This document shows, one piece after another, positions 33,751-44,933 of a stretch of DNA of 64,000 bases. How positions within the stretch are numbered: position 1 is the stretch's first letter; every line of letters begins with the position of its first letter. This DNA comes from Trichostrongylus colubriformis (taxonomy: Eukaryota; Nematoda; Chromadorea; Rhabditida; Trichostrongylidae). The position numbers were made by a program, and so were the translations under genes. The stretch lies in assembly GCA_963978905.1 (NCBI GenBank), contig OZ022260.1, positions 5,941,725-6,005,724 on the forward strand. The letters run 5' to 3'. Under the pieces are notes generated by a model, which made no database searches, had not been told where the DNA came from, and was given only the letters and a program-made list of their open reading frames with translations.

Positions 33751-34071
33751 ATGCACAAGGCGGTTCTCTTCGCCCTCATTTTTGCGCTGCTCTCGACAGC
33801 CCTATGTTGGGATTGTAACGCAAACAAGTGTGACACCTGTAAAGAAGATTTTCCTATGTTGCAGGAGTATGCGAGAATGTCGAGAAAGAGGAAAGTAAGG
33901 CCTAAAAGCTACTTGTGGAATATGTTTCAGAAAGCGTTCACACCCAACGTCACTGCGGATCTAAACGTCAACGGGAAGAAGTCATATCTTTATAAGTGTT
34001 CGATTCTTGCAGCCAACACCAAGATATTAACTAACCATTCGGCTGATGTTTTGGCCTTGTCGCCTTCGTGA
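33751..34071 (+). CDS. Candidate secreted protein
   Basis: ATG at 33751 opens a frame whose first 20 residues are a clear signal peptide (MHKAVLFALIFALLSTALCW), followed by DCNANKCDTCKED with four cysteines and a basic KKxRK-like patch. The frame runs to TGA, 106 residues in all. A possible short intron (GTAAGG at 33895, TTTCAG ending 33930) would alter the middle, so the exact product is uncertain. No family was recognised. The N-terminus is duplicated as a fragment at 26677-26757. It could be the first exon of a longer gene or a fragment spread by repeats. Confidence 0.35.
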   Translation: MHKAVLFALIFALLSTALCWDCNANKCDTCKEDFPMLQEYARMSRKRKVRPKSYLWNMFQKAFTPNVTADLNVNGKKSYLYKCSILAANTKILTNHSADVLALSPS

Positions 34072-34590
34072 GAGCCTGAAAAAACAAAGATAATTGCGAT
34101 ATACCCCCCCCCCACCCAGCACCATTTCAGACTTACAAAACAGTTCCACATAGACCAGAAGAATTAGAATAGGAGTCGCAAACCGTACAGAGGAACCCAC
34201 CGTAAAGCCTAGCTGGCCGTCGTTGAGACCACCGTTATTCTGAAACAGTGGGTGGCTTAGATGACCCGATCGAACGGCACGGAGCCAATGGCGTTTTCAG
34301 CCCACACAAGGTGAGAAACGGGTCGGGTTCGTATGTTATGGTTAGGCATTCCTCTTTCCTATTCATTTTAGGGCTTTGGTTCCTAGTCCATAACGCTCTT
34401 GAGGTTTTCGCGCTGGTGTCCACGATTCCCGCGACACAATCCTAACAGCCACTTCGAACTTCACGTCTTCATGACACTGTAGCCGGTGAGCACCCAGGGA
34501 GGTCCCGGGCTCGGATCTTTTTCAGCCATTGAGATGCTCCAAAGTTAGTTAATATCTTGATGTTGGCTGCAGAATCGAGCACTTATAAAG
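34072..34590. other. Intergenic with a possible small intron
   Basis: A poly-C run lies near 34106. GTGAGAAAC at 34310 and TTCATTTTAG ending at 34370 would delimit a 60-bp nematode-size intron between VFSPHK and GFGS-stop on the plus strand. Support is too thin for a gene call. Confidence 0.3.
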
Positions 34591-34599
34591 AAAATACCA

Positions 34600-34835
34600 T
34601 GCCAAGATTTACAGAAAGTCGAATCTGGACACAGAGGTCATATCATTAGGACAGATGTTGCAAGGGTTCTGATTTATGGGCAAAAGCTTGGTCTCAGACG
34701 GGACTCGATCCCACAAAATCGTAGGGACAGGACTCCGTAGGGAATCGTAGGGATGTAGGCTTGCAGTGTGCCGCGGGCTCGCGAATAAGGGGCAAGGGCA
34801 CTATAGCTGTCCAACGCGTTATACCATACGCACAA
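34600..34835 (-). repeat. SINE-like sequence with B-box, copy 2
   Basis: On the minus strand GGGATCGAGTCCC resembles a tRNA B box and is followed a few bases later by AAGCTTTTGCCCATAA, the same flank that follows the tRNA-like sequence at 10861-10933. Upstream, TGGTATAACGCGTTGG may be an A box about 110 bases away. The cloverleaf is not intact here. Confidence 0.4.
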
Positions 34836-35258
34836 AACTGGTCGAGGTAAAATCACATACGGCGATAGAGCGCTCCGAAAGGCAGAGCCCCCAAGACGAC
34901 CCATATGAAGTTCTCTTTGCGTATACTTGAGCCATCCCCCGAAGAGTTCTTCAATCCATTAGAGATCTTTTGACATCGGCGCATCAGCAAAATCCTCCCT
35001 GATGATGCACGGATGTGACGGATGCGTGAAGGATTTCAAAACACGCTCACTCTCCACGCTACCTCGACAAGAAGTGCTCCCGCTACGGAAACTATTTGAT
35101 ACAAATTGCTTGAATTATTCCGCCTGTTGCGTATCCAAGGGAATAGGAGAGTAATAGAACCCACTAGAGTGAAAATCCAAATACAACCTCGATCACACAC
35201 CTTCAAAACCATTAGATGACTACTGGTTATCTCAGCCAAAACTCCTCTCCAGCCCCAC
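34836..35258. other. Intergenic, no feature seen
   Basis: No repeat match or splice-bounded frame was identified. Confidence 0.35.
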
Positions 35259-35262
35259 TTAA

Positions 35263-35777
35263 AGGCACATTCCAGGATTACTCTGAGTGGGTCAAAGCGC
35301 CAAACTATGAAATCCGAAATGCTGAGGAATCGGCGACAAAGAAAAATTCGAAAAAAGTCCCCGAAAAGGGAAAAAATAAGACCTCCTGTCATCTGACCTT
35401 GGACGCGATTACCGCGTGAAAACGAGCCTTTGAATCAGTTCCCGTTGACTGGTATCAGAAGGAACTCTAGGATATCACCAGTTTCCTCATGTCTATGTCT
35501 TCTTTATCATTGGCATCTCTTCCTTATCTTATATTATCACACATATCGTAGGCCTCATTTGCCACGTTGTTGCCGTCATTGCCACCGCCATTGCCAGCAA
35601 TCACGTCTGAAATGGGAGCGCCCGGGCTCCAGCGTGCGGCCGAGCTGGCTTCAAGAGCTCCGCGCGCTGCGATGACACATCATCGCGCTTCGATATGTGC
35701 ACAGCCTCCCTGCCCGTTTGGGAACTCTTAGGTCATGTGAAAGGACTGTAATGTTCCCCTAATCCTGGAATGTGCCT
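35263..35777. mobile_element. Probable TTAA-site MITE, family 3
   Basis: The left end TTAA-AGGCACATTCCAGGATTA matches the inverted right end, where the site has decayed to TCAA. The interior includes CCGCCATTGCCAGCAA and a GC-rich segment. It has no coding capacity. Confidence 0.6.
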
Positions 35778-35957
35778 TCAAAGTATTGTGCACCCAGATC
35801 ACCTCGCGAGGCTGGTCTCATCGCTGCACGCATCGAGTGCTCTGCTAACTTTTTGAGGACTGGCCGCCCGCTGAACGCTACGGCCATCATCTTCTTGCGT
35901 GATCTGTCCTGTTTTGACAAGACGCGCACTCCACTTATTGTGTTTTTTGTTTTTCAG

Positions 35958-36218
35958 CGCGATTTTTTTAGCCTTCTACTTCCTGGGTCCGCGGAAGCAA
36001 TGACTGGCGTCAGAATTCGTGGTATCGCGATTCCGCCGTATTCCACCACCACTAGCGAAGATGCATTATTGCAGAATCTCAGGGACACAGAACAGCATGC
36101 GAAAGTGCGACAACGCGGAGTCGCAACACAGCGACGTCTACCGTCGGCTTTTGAGCGCAGGCTCAGCATCGCGGAGATACTGAATGCAGTGTATCAGGAG
36201 ATTCCGTCAGAAACCTAA
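35958..36218 (+). CDS. Candidate terminal exon of an unknown gene
   Basis: A strong nematode acceptor (TTTTTTGTTTTTCAG ending 35957) precedes an open frame of 86 codons ending in TAA at 36218. It contains MTGVRIRGIAIPPYS and later ERRLSIAEILNAVYQEI. AATAAA follows at 36479-36484. Upstream exons were not found; the region just upstream is occupied by a MITE (35263-35777). No family was recognised. An internal ATG at 36000 would give a 72-residue protein. Confidence 0.4.
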   Translation, partial: RDFFSLLLPGSAEAMTGVRIRGIAIPPYSTTTSEDALLQNLRDTEQHAKVRQRGVATQRRLPSAFERRLSIAEILNAVYQEIPSET

Positions 36219-36985
36219 GTTAGAAGAATTCCGCGTTATTCATATTCTGATGATCTTCATGATGATTAACTCGTGCTGCCCCATTTTGAAATTACTCGTA
36301 CCAGTGTACACCAAAATTTCGCTTTTCCTGAAGTTTTTCTTGAAAATATAATTCATTGATGTGAAGGTACAGCTCCTTTTACAGTTCGTCAGAACGTACT
36401 ACTGTGGCAGGAATGATGGGTATCCTATTCATGAATGTTATAATACTCTCTGTGGAAAATTCCAAGAGTTCATGTCCAAAATAAAGGTTCGTTAAGATTC
36501 GAAGTCACCTTTTTCCGTATTTGGGTAGAGGGAGGAAAAGCTCATGTTTGACACGCTCACATTTCAGTAACTACCTTCCCTCATGCACAGATCAGTATAT
36601 GAGTGACGGTACCTACACTACGTAGGGAGAGGATATTCAGCATTCGTTCACAGTCTATTCCATGGGACGCCGTGGGACGTTGACCACATGTTCTTTTTTA
36701 TGCAAAGAGCTCGAACAGGGCGTCGGCAGAACTAGCGACAGCAAAACGGCAAACTAGGGCAGTCGCTAACTAACTGCTATGCAGCCGAGCCTTTGCGGCT
36801 CAACTCCGATCTACGCCCGCTCGTCTCTGTGGCACTGCCCTCAGCTCATATTCTTTTCACCGATTCCTCCATTCGCCTAACCCATGAAATCTGGACAACA
36901 CCTCCCTGTGAAAATTCATTCGCCGCAAAATCAACTGTAGTAACACTTTAGTGATGTGTTGCCACGAAGCCATATGACTCCCTGA
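36219..36985. other. Probable 3' flank, no gene seen
   Basis: Contains the AATAAA at 36479-36484 and otherwise nothing recognisable. Confidence 0.4.
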
Positions 36986-36988
36986 GTG

Positions 36989-37408
36989 TGTAAAAATAGA
37001 GCGAGACTCCAAAAATTTATTTCGTAGGACTCAAAAGGCTGATATATTGCAATATTACGATGCTTAGGACCTTCGTCAGGCCTGAAATGTTGCAGTCATA
37101 TTACGTAATATACGGTGTATTATCGACCACGTGGTACTGTCATAAAAACTTTACGAAGGCGAAAATTTTTTCGACTCCACAAGGTCTCTGGCAGGGTAGG
37201 TGCACGCAAAGTTTTTCGAGACCGCACCACGTAAGTCCGTAATATACCTTGTACATGTACACTTACATAATAAGGCTGCAGCATTTCATGCCTGACGAAG
37301 ATGCCAAGTACCGAAATATAGCAATATTTTTTGGGAAATTTTCGCGGCTTTCATCGCCTTTTCAGTTTTCTTTTTGAATAAACTTTTGGAGTCTTTCCTA
37401 TTTTTACA
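36989..37408. mobile_element. Palindromic element, about 420 bp
   Basis: Inverted ends TGTAAAAATAG and GACTCCAAAAATTTATT occur at both sides, and inner arms share CTTCGTCAGGC-TGAAATG-TGCAG. The target site is uncertain. It has no coding capacity. Confidence 0.65.
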
Positions 37409-37915
37409 ATGTAGTGTCATTATCAAAGGATAGGAGAGGAAGTTGAGAAATACGTGTGATTTTGCAATTACGAAGAAGCACATCTCAAGGCACTTTGAGC
37501 GTTCCGGCTACAGATAGTGTTTCTCTACCGCTACAGAGAGCTGAGTCATATCGTCGCCAAAAGCCATTAGATAGATGGCGTCTAAGGCCCAGTAGAACGG
37601 CGCCGCCAACATTCGGCGATTCCGTCACCAGAGCAGTTCTGGCAATTACGTAACAGGAGAACCTTTTACCAATTGCGATAAAGACAGATAAAGCGACGAA
37701 GGATGGTGCGAATTAGACCAACAGGGGAGGCAGATGATGTCGTCGAATCTCGCGCGATTATGTCGATAACTGGACTCGTTCAAATGCTTCCATCCAAGTT
37801 GCAATGTTGTCGAGGCTAAAGGTAATGAATGGATTGTAATAGACTTGGTTCATTCTTTATCTGCGCGACCTCCAGTAGCATCGATTTTATAAAGAAAAAC
37901 CCACATCGATCAACC
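37409..37915. other. Intergenic, no feature seen
   Basis: A 65-codon frame at 37456-37653 has no splice context and is not called. Confidence 0.35.
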
Positions 37916-37919
37916 TTAA

Positions 37920-38344
37920 AGGAATGGTCCACGAAAAATGAGTTTTTGTGTTACCCATGTATTTACATTGTATTTGCCTAATGTTGGCCTCATGCAAAAT
38001 TTCACGCGAAAAAATGTGAATCTGGCTGAGATACAACACCACAGAGTGCGGTCCCAGTGGGCGGGGCCTCCGTGTAAAAGCCTCGTCCCGTCTTCCGCCG
38101 CCGTTGGGAACGGAGAGTAGGACTGTTTACGTAACCTTCTGTTCCTACAATGCGTCTCCGACCACCGCGGACGCGGTACGAGGCCTTTACACGGAGGCCC
38201 CGCCCACTGGGACCGCACTTTGTGGTGCTGTATCTCAGCCAGATTCACATTTTTTCGCGTGAAATTTTGCATGAGGCCAACATTAGGCAAATACAACATA
38301 AATACATGGGTAACACAGAAACTCATTTTCCGTGGACGATTCTT
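37920..38344. mobile_element. TTAA-site palindromic element, family 4
   Basis: TTAA flanks (37916-37919, 38345-38348). The arms, about 175 bp each and about 95% identical, begin AGGAATGGTCCACG and AAGAATCGTCCACG and include GGTCCCAGTGGGCGGGGCCT. The same peptide is readable outward from both arms, an artefact of the palindrome. Confidence 0.85.
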
Positions 38345-38348
38345 TTAA

Positions 38349-39215
38349 ATGTGTTTCTGAGCTTTATATAAACAAAAGAAGGGAAAGTCGTTTCAACTTA
38401 ATGAAAGAAGATAACGCATAGGTTCTCTTTCTACAACTATGAGTTGATTTGCACATTTTCAGACTGGCACAAAAGTAGAGGAATTCTGCAAGGCTATTCA
38501 AATGTGCAGCTAGTATGGACAACAAGCACGGTTCCTGAGTTGTTGAAGAGGAGACCAGTCAATAAATTTTTTTTTGAAAACCAATATCAAGATAACATCA
38601 TCATGGTATGGATCAAAAAACGGTGCCAATAATGGCAGTCCCGGAGATGCATCATTGAGCGCATCTTTAGAAAAATTCGCATCGCAGTGTGTGGTCTGCG
38701 AGGTACTACTGGCCCACATTACCTAAAATAAGATTTAGCACACGATAAAATGTCTCTGGAGCCCACTTATACAAGGTGTTCGTAGCTAGCACACAACGCG
38801 CCTTTAGAACGATGTACACCTAATCCATGTGTCTATAATTGGCTACATATTGTGATTTGCGGAGATCATTTCTCTTCTGGGCTTATTTTTCCATTCAATT
38901 ATAAAACAAGATTCTGATGGTTTCCCACGGTAGCAACAATGCAGGAGAGGCTGCTTTGACAGCGCTAGCTTTGCTACCCAGTACGAATTTAGGATCCTAC
39001 CCCTACAATCACTTTTGTGCATTCGACTCAGCACGCGAAAATACCTGTGCAAGTCAAACCCACAGAGTATTCTCAAGAGTGTTTAGAGGTTCGCAAGTTG
39101 AGCCCATAAAGATCCCTCGAGAGTGGTCAGTAGTACAATTTTTCGAGGGATGTTCACTCGATGGGATAACACCCTCCAGATCATTGATACTGTGTTCCAT
39201 TATCCATTCCAGCCA
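38349..39215. other. Intergenic with one possible 3' exon
   Basis: A good acceptor (GCACATTTTCAG ending 38462) is followed by 16 codons ending in TAG at 38513 (TGTKVEEFCKAIQMCS) and AATAAA near 38560. No upstream exon was found. The rest is featureless. Confidence 0.25.
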
Positions 39216-39238
39216 TCCTACCATACATAATTCGCTTA

Positions 39239-40507
39239 GGCAGCGTTCATAGTTTTGGAATTTGCGTTTTTGCGTTTTTGTGGAAATAGAGTAGATACAT
39301 ATCGATTAAGAAAACTGCGTTTTTGCGTTTTTGTGGAAAGTAGAGTAGATACGTATCGATTTGTGGAATTTGCGTTTTTGCGTTTTTGTGGAAATGCGGA
39401 ATTTGCGTTTTTGCGTTTTTGCGTTTTCGTGGAAATGTGGAATTGTGGAAAGCGTGGAAGCCACGTGCGCGGTGCTTGTCATTCCACGCAGCTCATCATT
39501 TGCGAGCGGTTGAACGGATGATGATGAGCTATTTGTTCACATTTTCTTGAGTTCGGGAAGAGCTTATATAAATAAGGATATAAGAACATGAGTTTATATA
39601 CATTTGATAAATGGTTTTAGTCGACTTCGAAGAAAAACTGCCATTTTCGTGCAGGGATATAGACATAATTTTGTGAGAAGTACAGTTTCTCTCCAAAATC
39701 GAATGTCACACGGCTAAACTCGAATGTCACAGATACTCGTAAAAGTAAATATGTAATAAAGATGGAAAACTTGTAATTCAAATAATTAAGTTAGGGCATC
39801 TTCAATTAGATACAAATTCTCACTGAAAGCAGAAACGATCTATGATGAAGGGGGGGCTGGTCTGTGACAGCCCGTATTACATCTTTTTTGTCTCACAAGA
39901 ATCTTGATTTCATCGTTATTACTCTCCGCAGCACTGCTGACATGAACTCCCTGCACGCTGTTCGGAACACTTGCACGCCACCCAAAGACACTCTACAGTG
40001 TGACAGCAGACGAAAGTGACATATCAAAAACGAATGATCGAGAGTACGAAAGAGTGAACGAGAAGGGAAAAACTGTTGAAAAAGCAATGTATAAGATCAG
40101 TCTGTTCCTTCAGTGTAGAAAGTGCTTTGTCTTATCATCCACGTTCGCTGACGAAGCAATAGACACGTATCTTATCCACCTCATTTCCACAAAAACGCAA
40201 AAACGCAAATTCCGCAAATCGATACGTATCTTATCCCTTTCCGCATTTCCACAAAAACGCAAAAACGCAAATTCCGCATTTCCACAAAAACGCAAAAACG
40301 CAAATTCCACACTCTCCTTTCTCTAATCCTCTCGTCTCTTCGTGGCATGGAAATCGATACGTATCTAATACTTTATCCGCATTTCCACAAAAACGCAAAA
40401 ACGCAAAAACGCAAAAACGCAAAAACGCAAATCGATACGTATCTATTCTTCTTTCCACAAAAACGCAAAAACGCAAAAACGCAAATTCCAAAACTATGAA
40501 CGCTGCC
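39239..40507. mobile_element. PIF/Harbinger-type foldback with TTTTTGCG-repeat arms
   Basis: TTA duplications (39236-39238, 40508-40510) and ends GGCAGCGTTCATAGTTTTGG define it. Both arms are made of TTTTTGCG and AAATGCGGAATTTGCG repeats with ATCGATACGTATC boxes. Copy B of the host repeat has the empty site AATCCGCTAAGTATGTC near 43089-43105. It has no coding capacity. Confidence 0.82.
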
Positions 40508-41770
40508 TTAGTATGTCTGTCCGTGTGTGTGTGAGTGTTTGTCCGTCTGTCTGTCACGAAATTCATATCTCGCGTAGCAGCAAAGCTGGGACGCTGAATT
40601 TTACAAGTGATATGGAGGGTGGTAAGGGGACCTAGGTGGTGGTGGACCGAAAGTGATAGCAGCTGATACGCGCTGATAAGGAGCCTCAAAAGGCGAATGT
40701 CACAAAAATGATTTCGCCTTTCGGGTTGATCATAGAGCGCTCACACTCATAGGTGTTTTGCGCGATTGGACGGGAACATCAATGGTGGGTGACCCGCATT
40801 GATAACGGTTGATAGGATTCGATAAGGAACGTAAAAAGGCTAGAGTCGTCAAACTGTTTCGCCTTTCGGGTAGATCCTTGAGCGCTGACACTCATAGGTG
40901 TTTTGCGCGATTGGACGGGAACATCAATGGTGGGTGACCCGCATTGATAACGGTTGATAGGATTCGATAAGGAACGTAAAAAGGCTAGAGTCGTCAAACT
41001 GTTTCGTTTTTCGCATTGGTCCCGGAGCGTTCATACTCACAGGTGATCTGCTGGGTAAGACGGGGACATAAATGCTGGGTGATCCAGCTTGATAACGGTT
41101 GATAAGATTTGATAAGGAGCATGAGAAGGGGAATGTCGTCACATTCGCTCCGCCTTTCGCGTTGATCCAAGAGCGCTGACATTCATGGGTGTTCAGCAGA
41201 GTGGGTTGGGGCATTCATAAGTGGATGACCCGAATTGATAATGGTAGTTAAGATTCGACTAGGAGTGTGAGAAGGAAAATGTCACCAAGGCCGGTACGCT
41301 TCTGCGGCTAGCAGTGGAATGCTCACATTCGCAGGTATTGTAGCGTACGGGGAGCTCAATGGTATTGCTGGGTTTAGGAGCCTCAGTGAAACTGATAACG
41401 GATTACAGAGGCTGATAAGAACCGTCAGGAATTGGATGGGATGAAATGCTTTACATCGCTTGCTGCTACTGCTACGTATACGACGAAAAATGGCGCATTT
41501 CTCTTGGTACTGCGATCCACATTGATAACCATGATGCAACCTATGTTTGTGATAGCAAAGCAAGCGATTCGCAATCATTTTCTCATTCAGTACTGGCAGC
41601 AACACTGGGCTCAACTATGCAAAATTCCCAATAGTGAAGCATGCTTACAAAAACGATATACTTCGATAATCGGGATTTGATCTACTATCAATGTGCAGGA
41701 AGTAGATGCTCAGCAAATGATTAAAATGTTACCAATCGATGCAATCAAATACAAAACTACCGATGTCTAA

Positions 41771-42020
41771 GGCAGTGTTCATAGTTCGCGATTCAGGCGA
41801 TCACGCGATTCAGGCGGAAGGAAAAAGATACATATTGATTGGGTGATTCAGTCGATCACGCGATCGCGTAAAGCACGCGATCGCGTGGATCACGCGATTC
41901 AGGCGGAAAAGAAAAGATATATATTGATTAAGTGATTCAGGCGATCACGCGATCGCCCGAATCACTTAATCAATATATACCTTTTCTTTTCCGCCTGAAT
42001 CGTGAACTATGAACACTGCC
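41771..42020. mobile_element. PIF/Harbinger-type MITE, 250 bp
   Basis: TAA duplications (41768-41770, 42021-42023) and ends GGCAGTGTTCATAGTTCGCG. The interior has GCGATCACGCGATTCAGGCG repeats. The empty site CTACCTCTAAACTATCC is in copy B of the host repeat near 44612-44630. Confidence 0.85.
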
Positions 42021-42317
42021 TAAACTATTCAAACTCCCAGTGATCGCCTAAACCAGCTTGCTCGCGCACACTACTGCGTGCGATTCGTGTCGTTGACGTG
42101 CAAAACGGGCTCGATGCAAAGCGAGTATGTTAACACCGAAACGCTTTTTTATCACGCCATCTTCTCTGCTTTTATACAAATAAATTACTCAGCTGAAAGC
42201 TGAGGAAAGGAAGTTTTCACTCAACTCCATACACAAATGTTGTCGTGCCGATCAAACCCATTTTGCACAGCATCGCCATGAATCGCGCGCAGTAGTGTGC
42301 GCCCGCCAGCTGGTTTA

Positions 42318-42532
42318 CACGTAACACAACGGCTGATTGAGTTGACTATGACTTTTAAAAAACCTGAGGTCGCTCACGTGTGCTCACATTACCACTTTGA
42401 CCGCTCTGGCCTTGCTGCACTGTTCTTCCAAGAAACATCTTATTTCCGCATATTTCTTCTGTGTTGATATGTACTGCGACGTCAGCGCCTCGCAGAATGG
42501 CTGCGTGTATACTCTGCAGACGTTCATCTAAG
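42318..42532. other. Spacer with a fragment of the large parent repeat
   Basis: TACTGCGACGTCAGCGC with CGCAGAATGGC at about 42472-42505 matches 31107-31135 (parent repeat copy B). The rest is unassigned. Confidence 0.4.
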
Positions 42533-42534
42533 TA

Positions 42535-43083
42535 TTAGGTCTGTGCAGAATAAATGGCCAGAACGGAACACTTTTTTCAAAGCGCCATAACTTCGCTCAG
42601 ACACAGCTTTATTTGTCGAAATAAAAACCATTCGAATCTACACAACCTTGCCAATGATATGGTAAAGAAAATATGCCATCATGATCAAATTCTGGATTGC
42701 GAAAGGTAATGAAGTCAACGATGGCATTTTCAACATGCATGGTTTCGGCGAACTCCTTCTGACGCAGGTTTGCATCGAAAACCGGGGAAAAGTGGTAATC
42801 CGTCAGGAATAGGTCTGGGGAATAAGGGGTGTCAAGGAGCGTCTCGATCAGTTTCTGCCGGGTGACTTGCGAACTGTGGGGTTTTGCATTGTTTTCCGCA
42901 CCCAGTAAAAAATGATGCAGTTAGGCATCGAGCCTCTCCCTCACCCCCCTTATTCCTCAGACCTGTCCCTGACAGATTACCACTTTTCCGGGTTTTCGAT
43001 GCAAACCTGCGTTAGAAAAATTATGCACAGTAAAAATGCCATTCTTGACTTTATTGATTCTCGCAATCCAGAATTTGATCATC
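42535..43083. mobile_element. Palindromic mariner-derived MITE, copy 2, truncated
   Basis: It starts after TA (42533-42534) with TTAGGTCTGTGCAGAATAAA and follows the reverse complement of 3305-3971, including the same arm-specific differences. It breaks off at TTTGATCAT, where the helentron-like copy B begins, so its second end is missing. The plus-strand arm again encodes the mariner tail with SLTDYHFSGF. Confidence 0.78.
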
Positions 43084-44922
43084 CTACTATATATAATCCG
43101 CTAAGTATGTCTGTCTGTCCGTGTGTGTGTGTGTCTGTCTGTCACGAAATTCATATCTCGCGTCGCAGCAAAGCTGGGACCATGAATTTTACAAGTGATG
43201 TAGGGGGTGGCAAGGGGACACCAATGGTGGTGGACCGAAAGTGATAGCAATTGATAAGGGCTGATAAGGAGCCTCGGAAGACAAATGTCGCCAAATCTAT
43301 TTCGTCTTCGCGTTGACCCAAGAGCGCTGACACTCATAGGTTTTCAGCAGGGTGGGCCAGGGACATGACTCGCATCGATAACGTTGATAAGATTCGATAA
43401 GGAGCGTAAAAAGGCTAGAGTCGCTAAATCCGTTTCGCTTTTCGCATTGATCCTAGAGCGTTCATACTAACGGGCTTTTTGCAGAGTGGAACAGGGACAT
43501 TGATGGTGGGTGATCCAGCTTAACAACGGTTGATAAGATTTGATAAGGAGCATGAGAAGGCAAATGTCGTCAAATTCGTTTCGCCTTTCGTGTTGATCTA
43601 AGAGCGCTGACACTCAATGGGTGTTTAGGAGGGTGAGCCAGGGACATTAATGGTGGGTGTCCCGCATTGATAAGGGTTGATAAGATTTGATAATGTGCGT
43701 AAAAAGGCTAGAGTCGTCTAATCCATTTCGCCTTTCGGGTTGATCCCAGAGCGCCGATATTCATAAATAGTTTGAGTGTTGGGACAGGGACATTTATGGT
43801 GGGTGGCTCGCATCGATAACGGTTGATAAGATTCGATAAGGAGCATGAGAAGGCATATGTCGTCAAATGCCTTTCGCCTTTCGCGTTGGTCTAAGTGTAA
43901 GAGCGCTGACACTCATAATTGTTCAGCAGGGTGGAACGGGCACATCAATGGTGGGTGATCCAAATTGATAATAGTTGATAAGATTCGATAAGGAGCGTGA
44001 GACGGGAAATGTCACCAAGGCCGGTTCGCTTTTGCGGCTAAAGTGAGATGTTAAAGTTCGCAGGTATTGTAGGGTACGGGGAGCTCAATGGTGTTGTTGA
44101 TTACACGGGCCTTTGTGAAACTGATAACGGCTTACATTAGCTGATAAGAACCGTTAGGAATTGAATGGGATGAAATCCTTTACATCGCTTGCTGCTACTG
44201 CTACGTATACGACCGCTTTACAGACACGTCTGATGCTTACTGTCATTGGGTTAACATATTCTGTTTATGTTCTGATATCACTGGCCGATGTATCGACCGC
44301 TGAACTCCCTAGCGTTCCGGAAAATGGTGCATTTCTTTTGATACTGCGATCTACATTGATAATCATGATACAACCTATATTTGTGATAGCGAAGCGAGCG
44401 GCTCACTCGGAATCATTTTCTTATGCGGTACTTGCAGCAACACTAGGTATCGACTGCTAGACTATGTAAAATTCTAAGTAGTGAAGCATGTTTACGAAGA
44501 CAATAAACAACGATAATCAAGATATAGATCTACCATTATACCATTAATGTGTAGGAATTGGATGCTCAGCAAGTGAACGTTTGTTACCATCCATGCAATC
44601 GAATACAAAACTATCTACCTCTAAACTATCCAAACTCCCAATGAAGACGTAAACCAGTTGGCTGGCGCACACTACTGCGCGCGATTCATGTCGGTGACGT
44701 GCAAAATGGATTCGTTGCAAAGCGAGTGAAGTATGTTGACACCAAAATGCTTTATTATCACGCCATATTCTATGCTTTTTTCCAATTCAATAGCTCAGCT
44801 GTAAGTAGAGGAAAGGAAATTCCCGCTCGATTCCATACACAACTGTGGTCGGGCCTATCAAACCCATTTTGCGCAGCATCGCCATGAATTGCTCGCAGAA
44901 GTGTGCGCCAGCCAACTGGTAC
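43084..44922 (+). mobile_element. Helentron-like composite repeat, copy B
   Basis: The head CCTACTATATATAATCCGCT leads into GTATGTCTGTCTGTCC. Tandem units of about 146 bp occupy 43200-44150, then the unique block shared with copy A (GCTTGCTGCTACTGCTACGT) and the palindromic tail 44650-44922 (TAAACCAGTTGGCTGG and its inverse). It retains the empty sites for both Harbinger-type insertions of copy A. It lies immediately next to the truncated mariner MITE. Open frames inside are repeat artefacts. Confidence 0.5.
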
Positions 44923-44933
44923 ATACATATTTA

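Larger units (their letters stand above)
39216..42317 (+). mobile_element. Helentron-like composite repeat, copy A
   Basis: The head CCTACCATACATAATTCGC is followed (after a nested insertion) by GTATGTCTGTCCGTGTGTG and CTGTCACGAAATTCATATCT. Then come about five tandem units of roughly 146 bp with GATAAGGA and GGTTGATA boxes (40620-41430), a unique block, and a 269-bp palindromic tail (42049-42317, ends TAAACCAGC and GCTGGTTTA). The GTCY-type microsatellite, minisatellite and terminal hairpin order is that of helentron-derived non-autonomous elements; this is inference. It contains Harbinger-type insertions at 39239-40507 and 41771-42020, absent from copy B. Confidence 0.5.

Noticed and set aside
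37916..38326. A 136-codon minus frame
   Set aside because: Artefact of the 37920-38344 palindrome, with the same peptide readable from both arms.
40620..44150. CRISPR-like look of regularly spaced repeats
   Set aside because: Units of about 146 bp are tandem with no unique spacers, and the DNA is eukaryotic.
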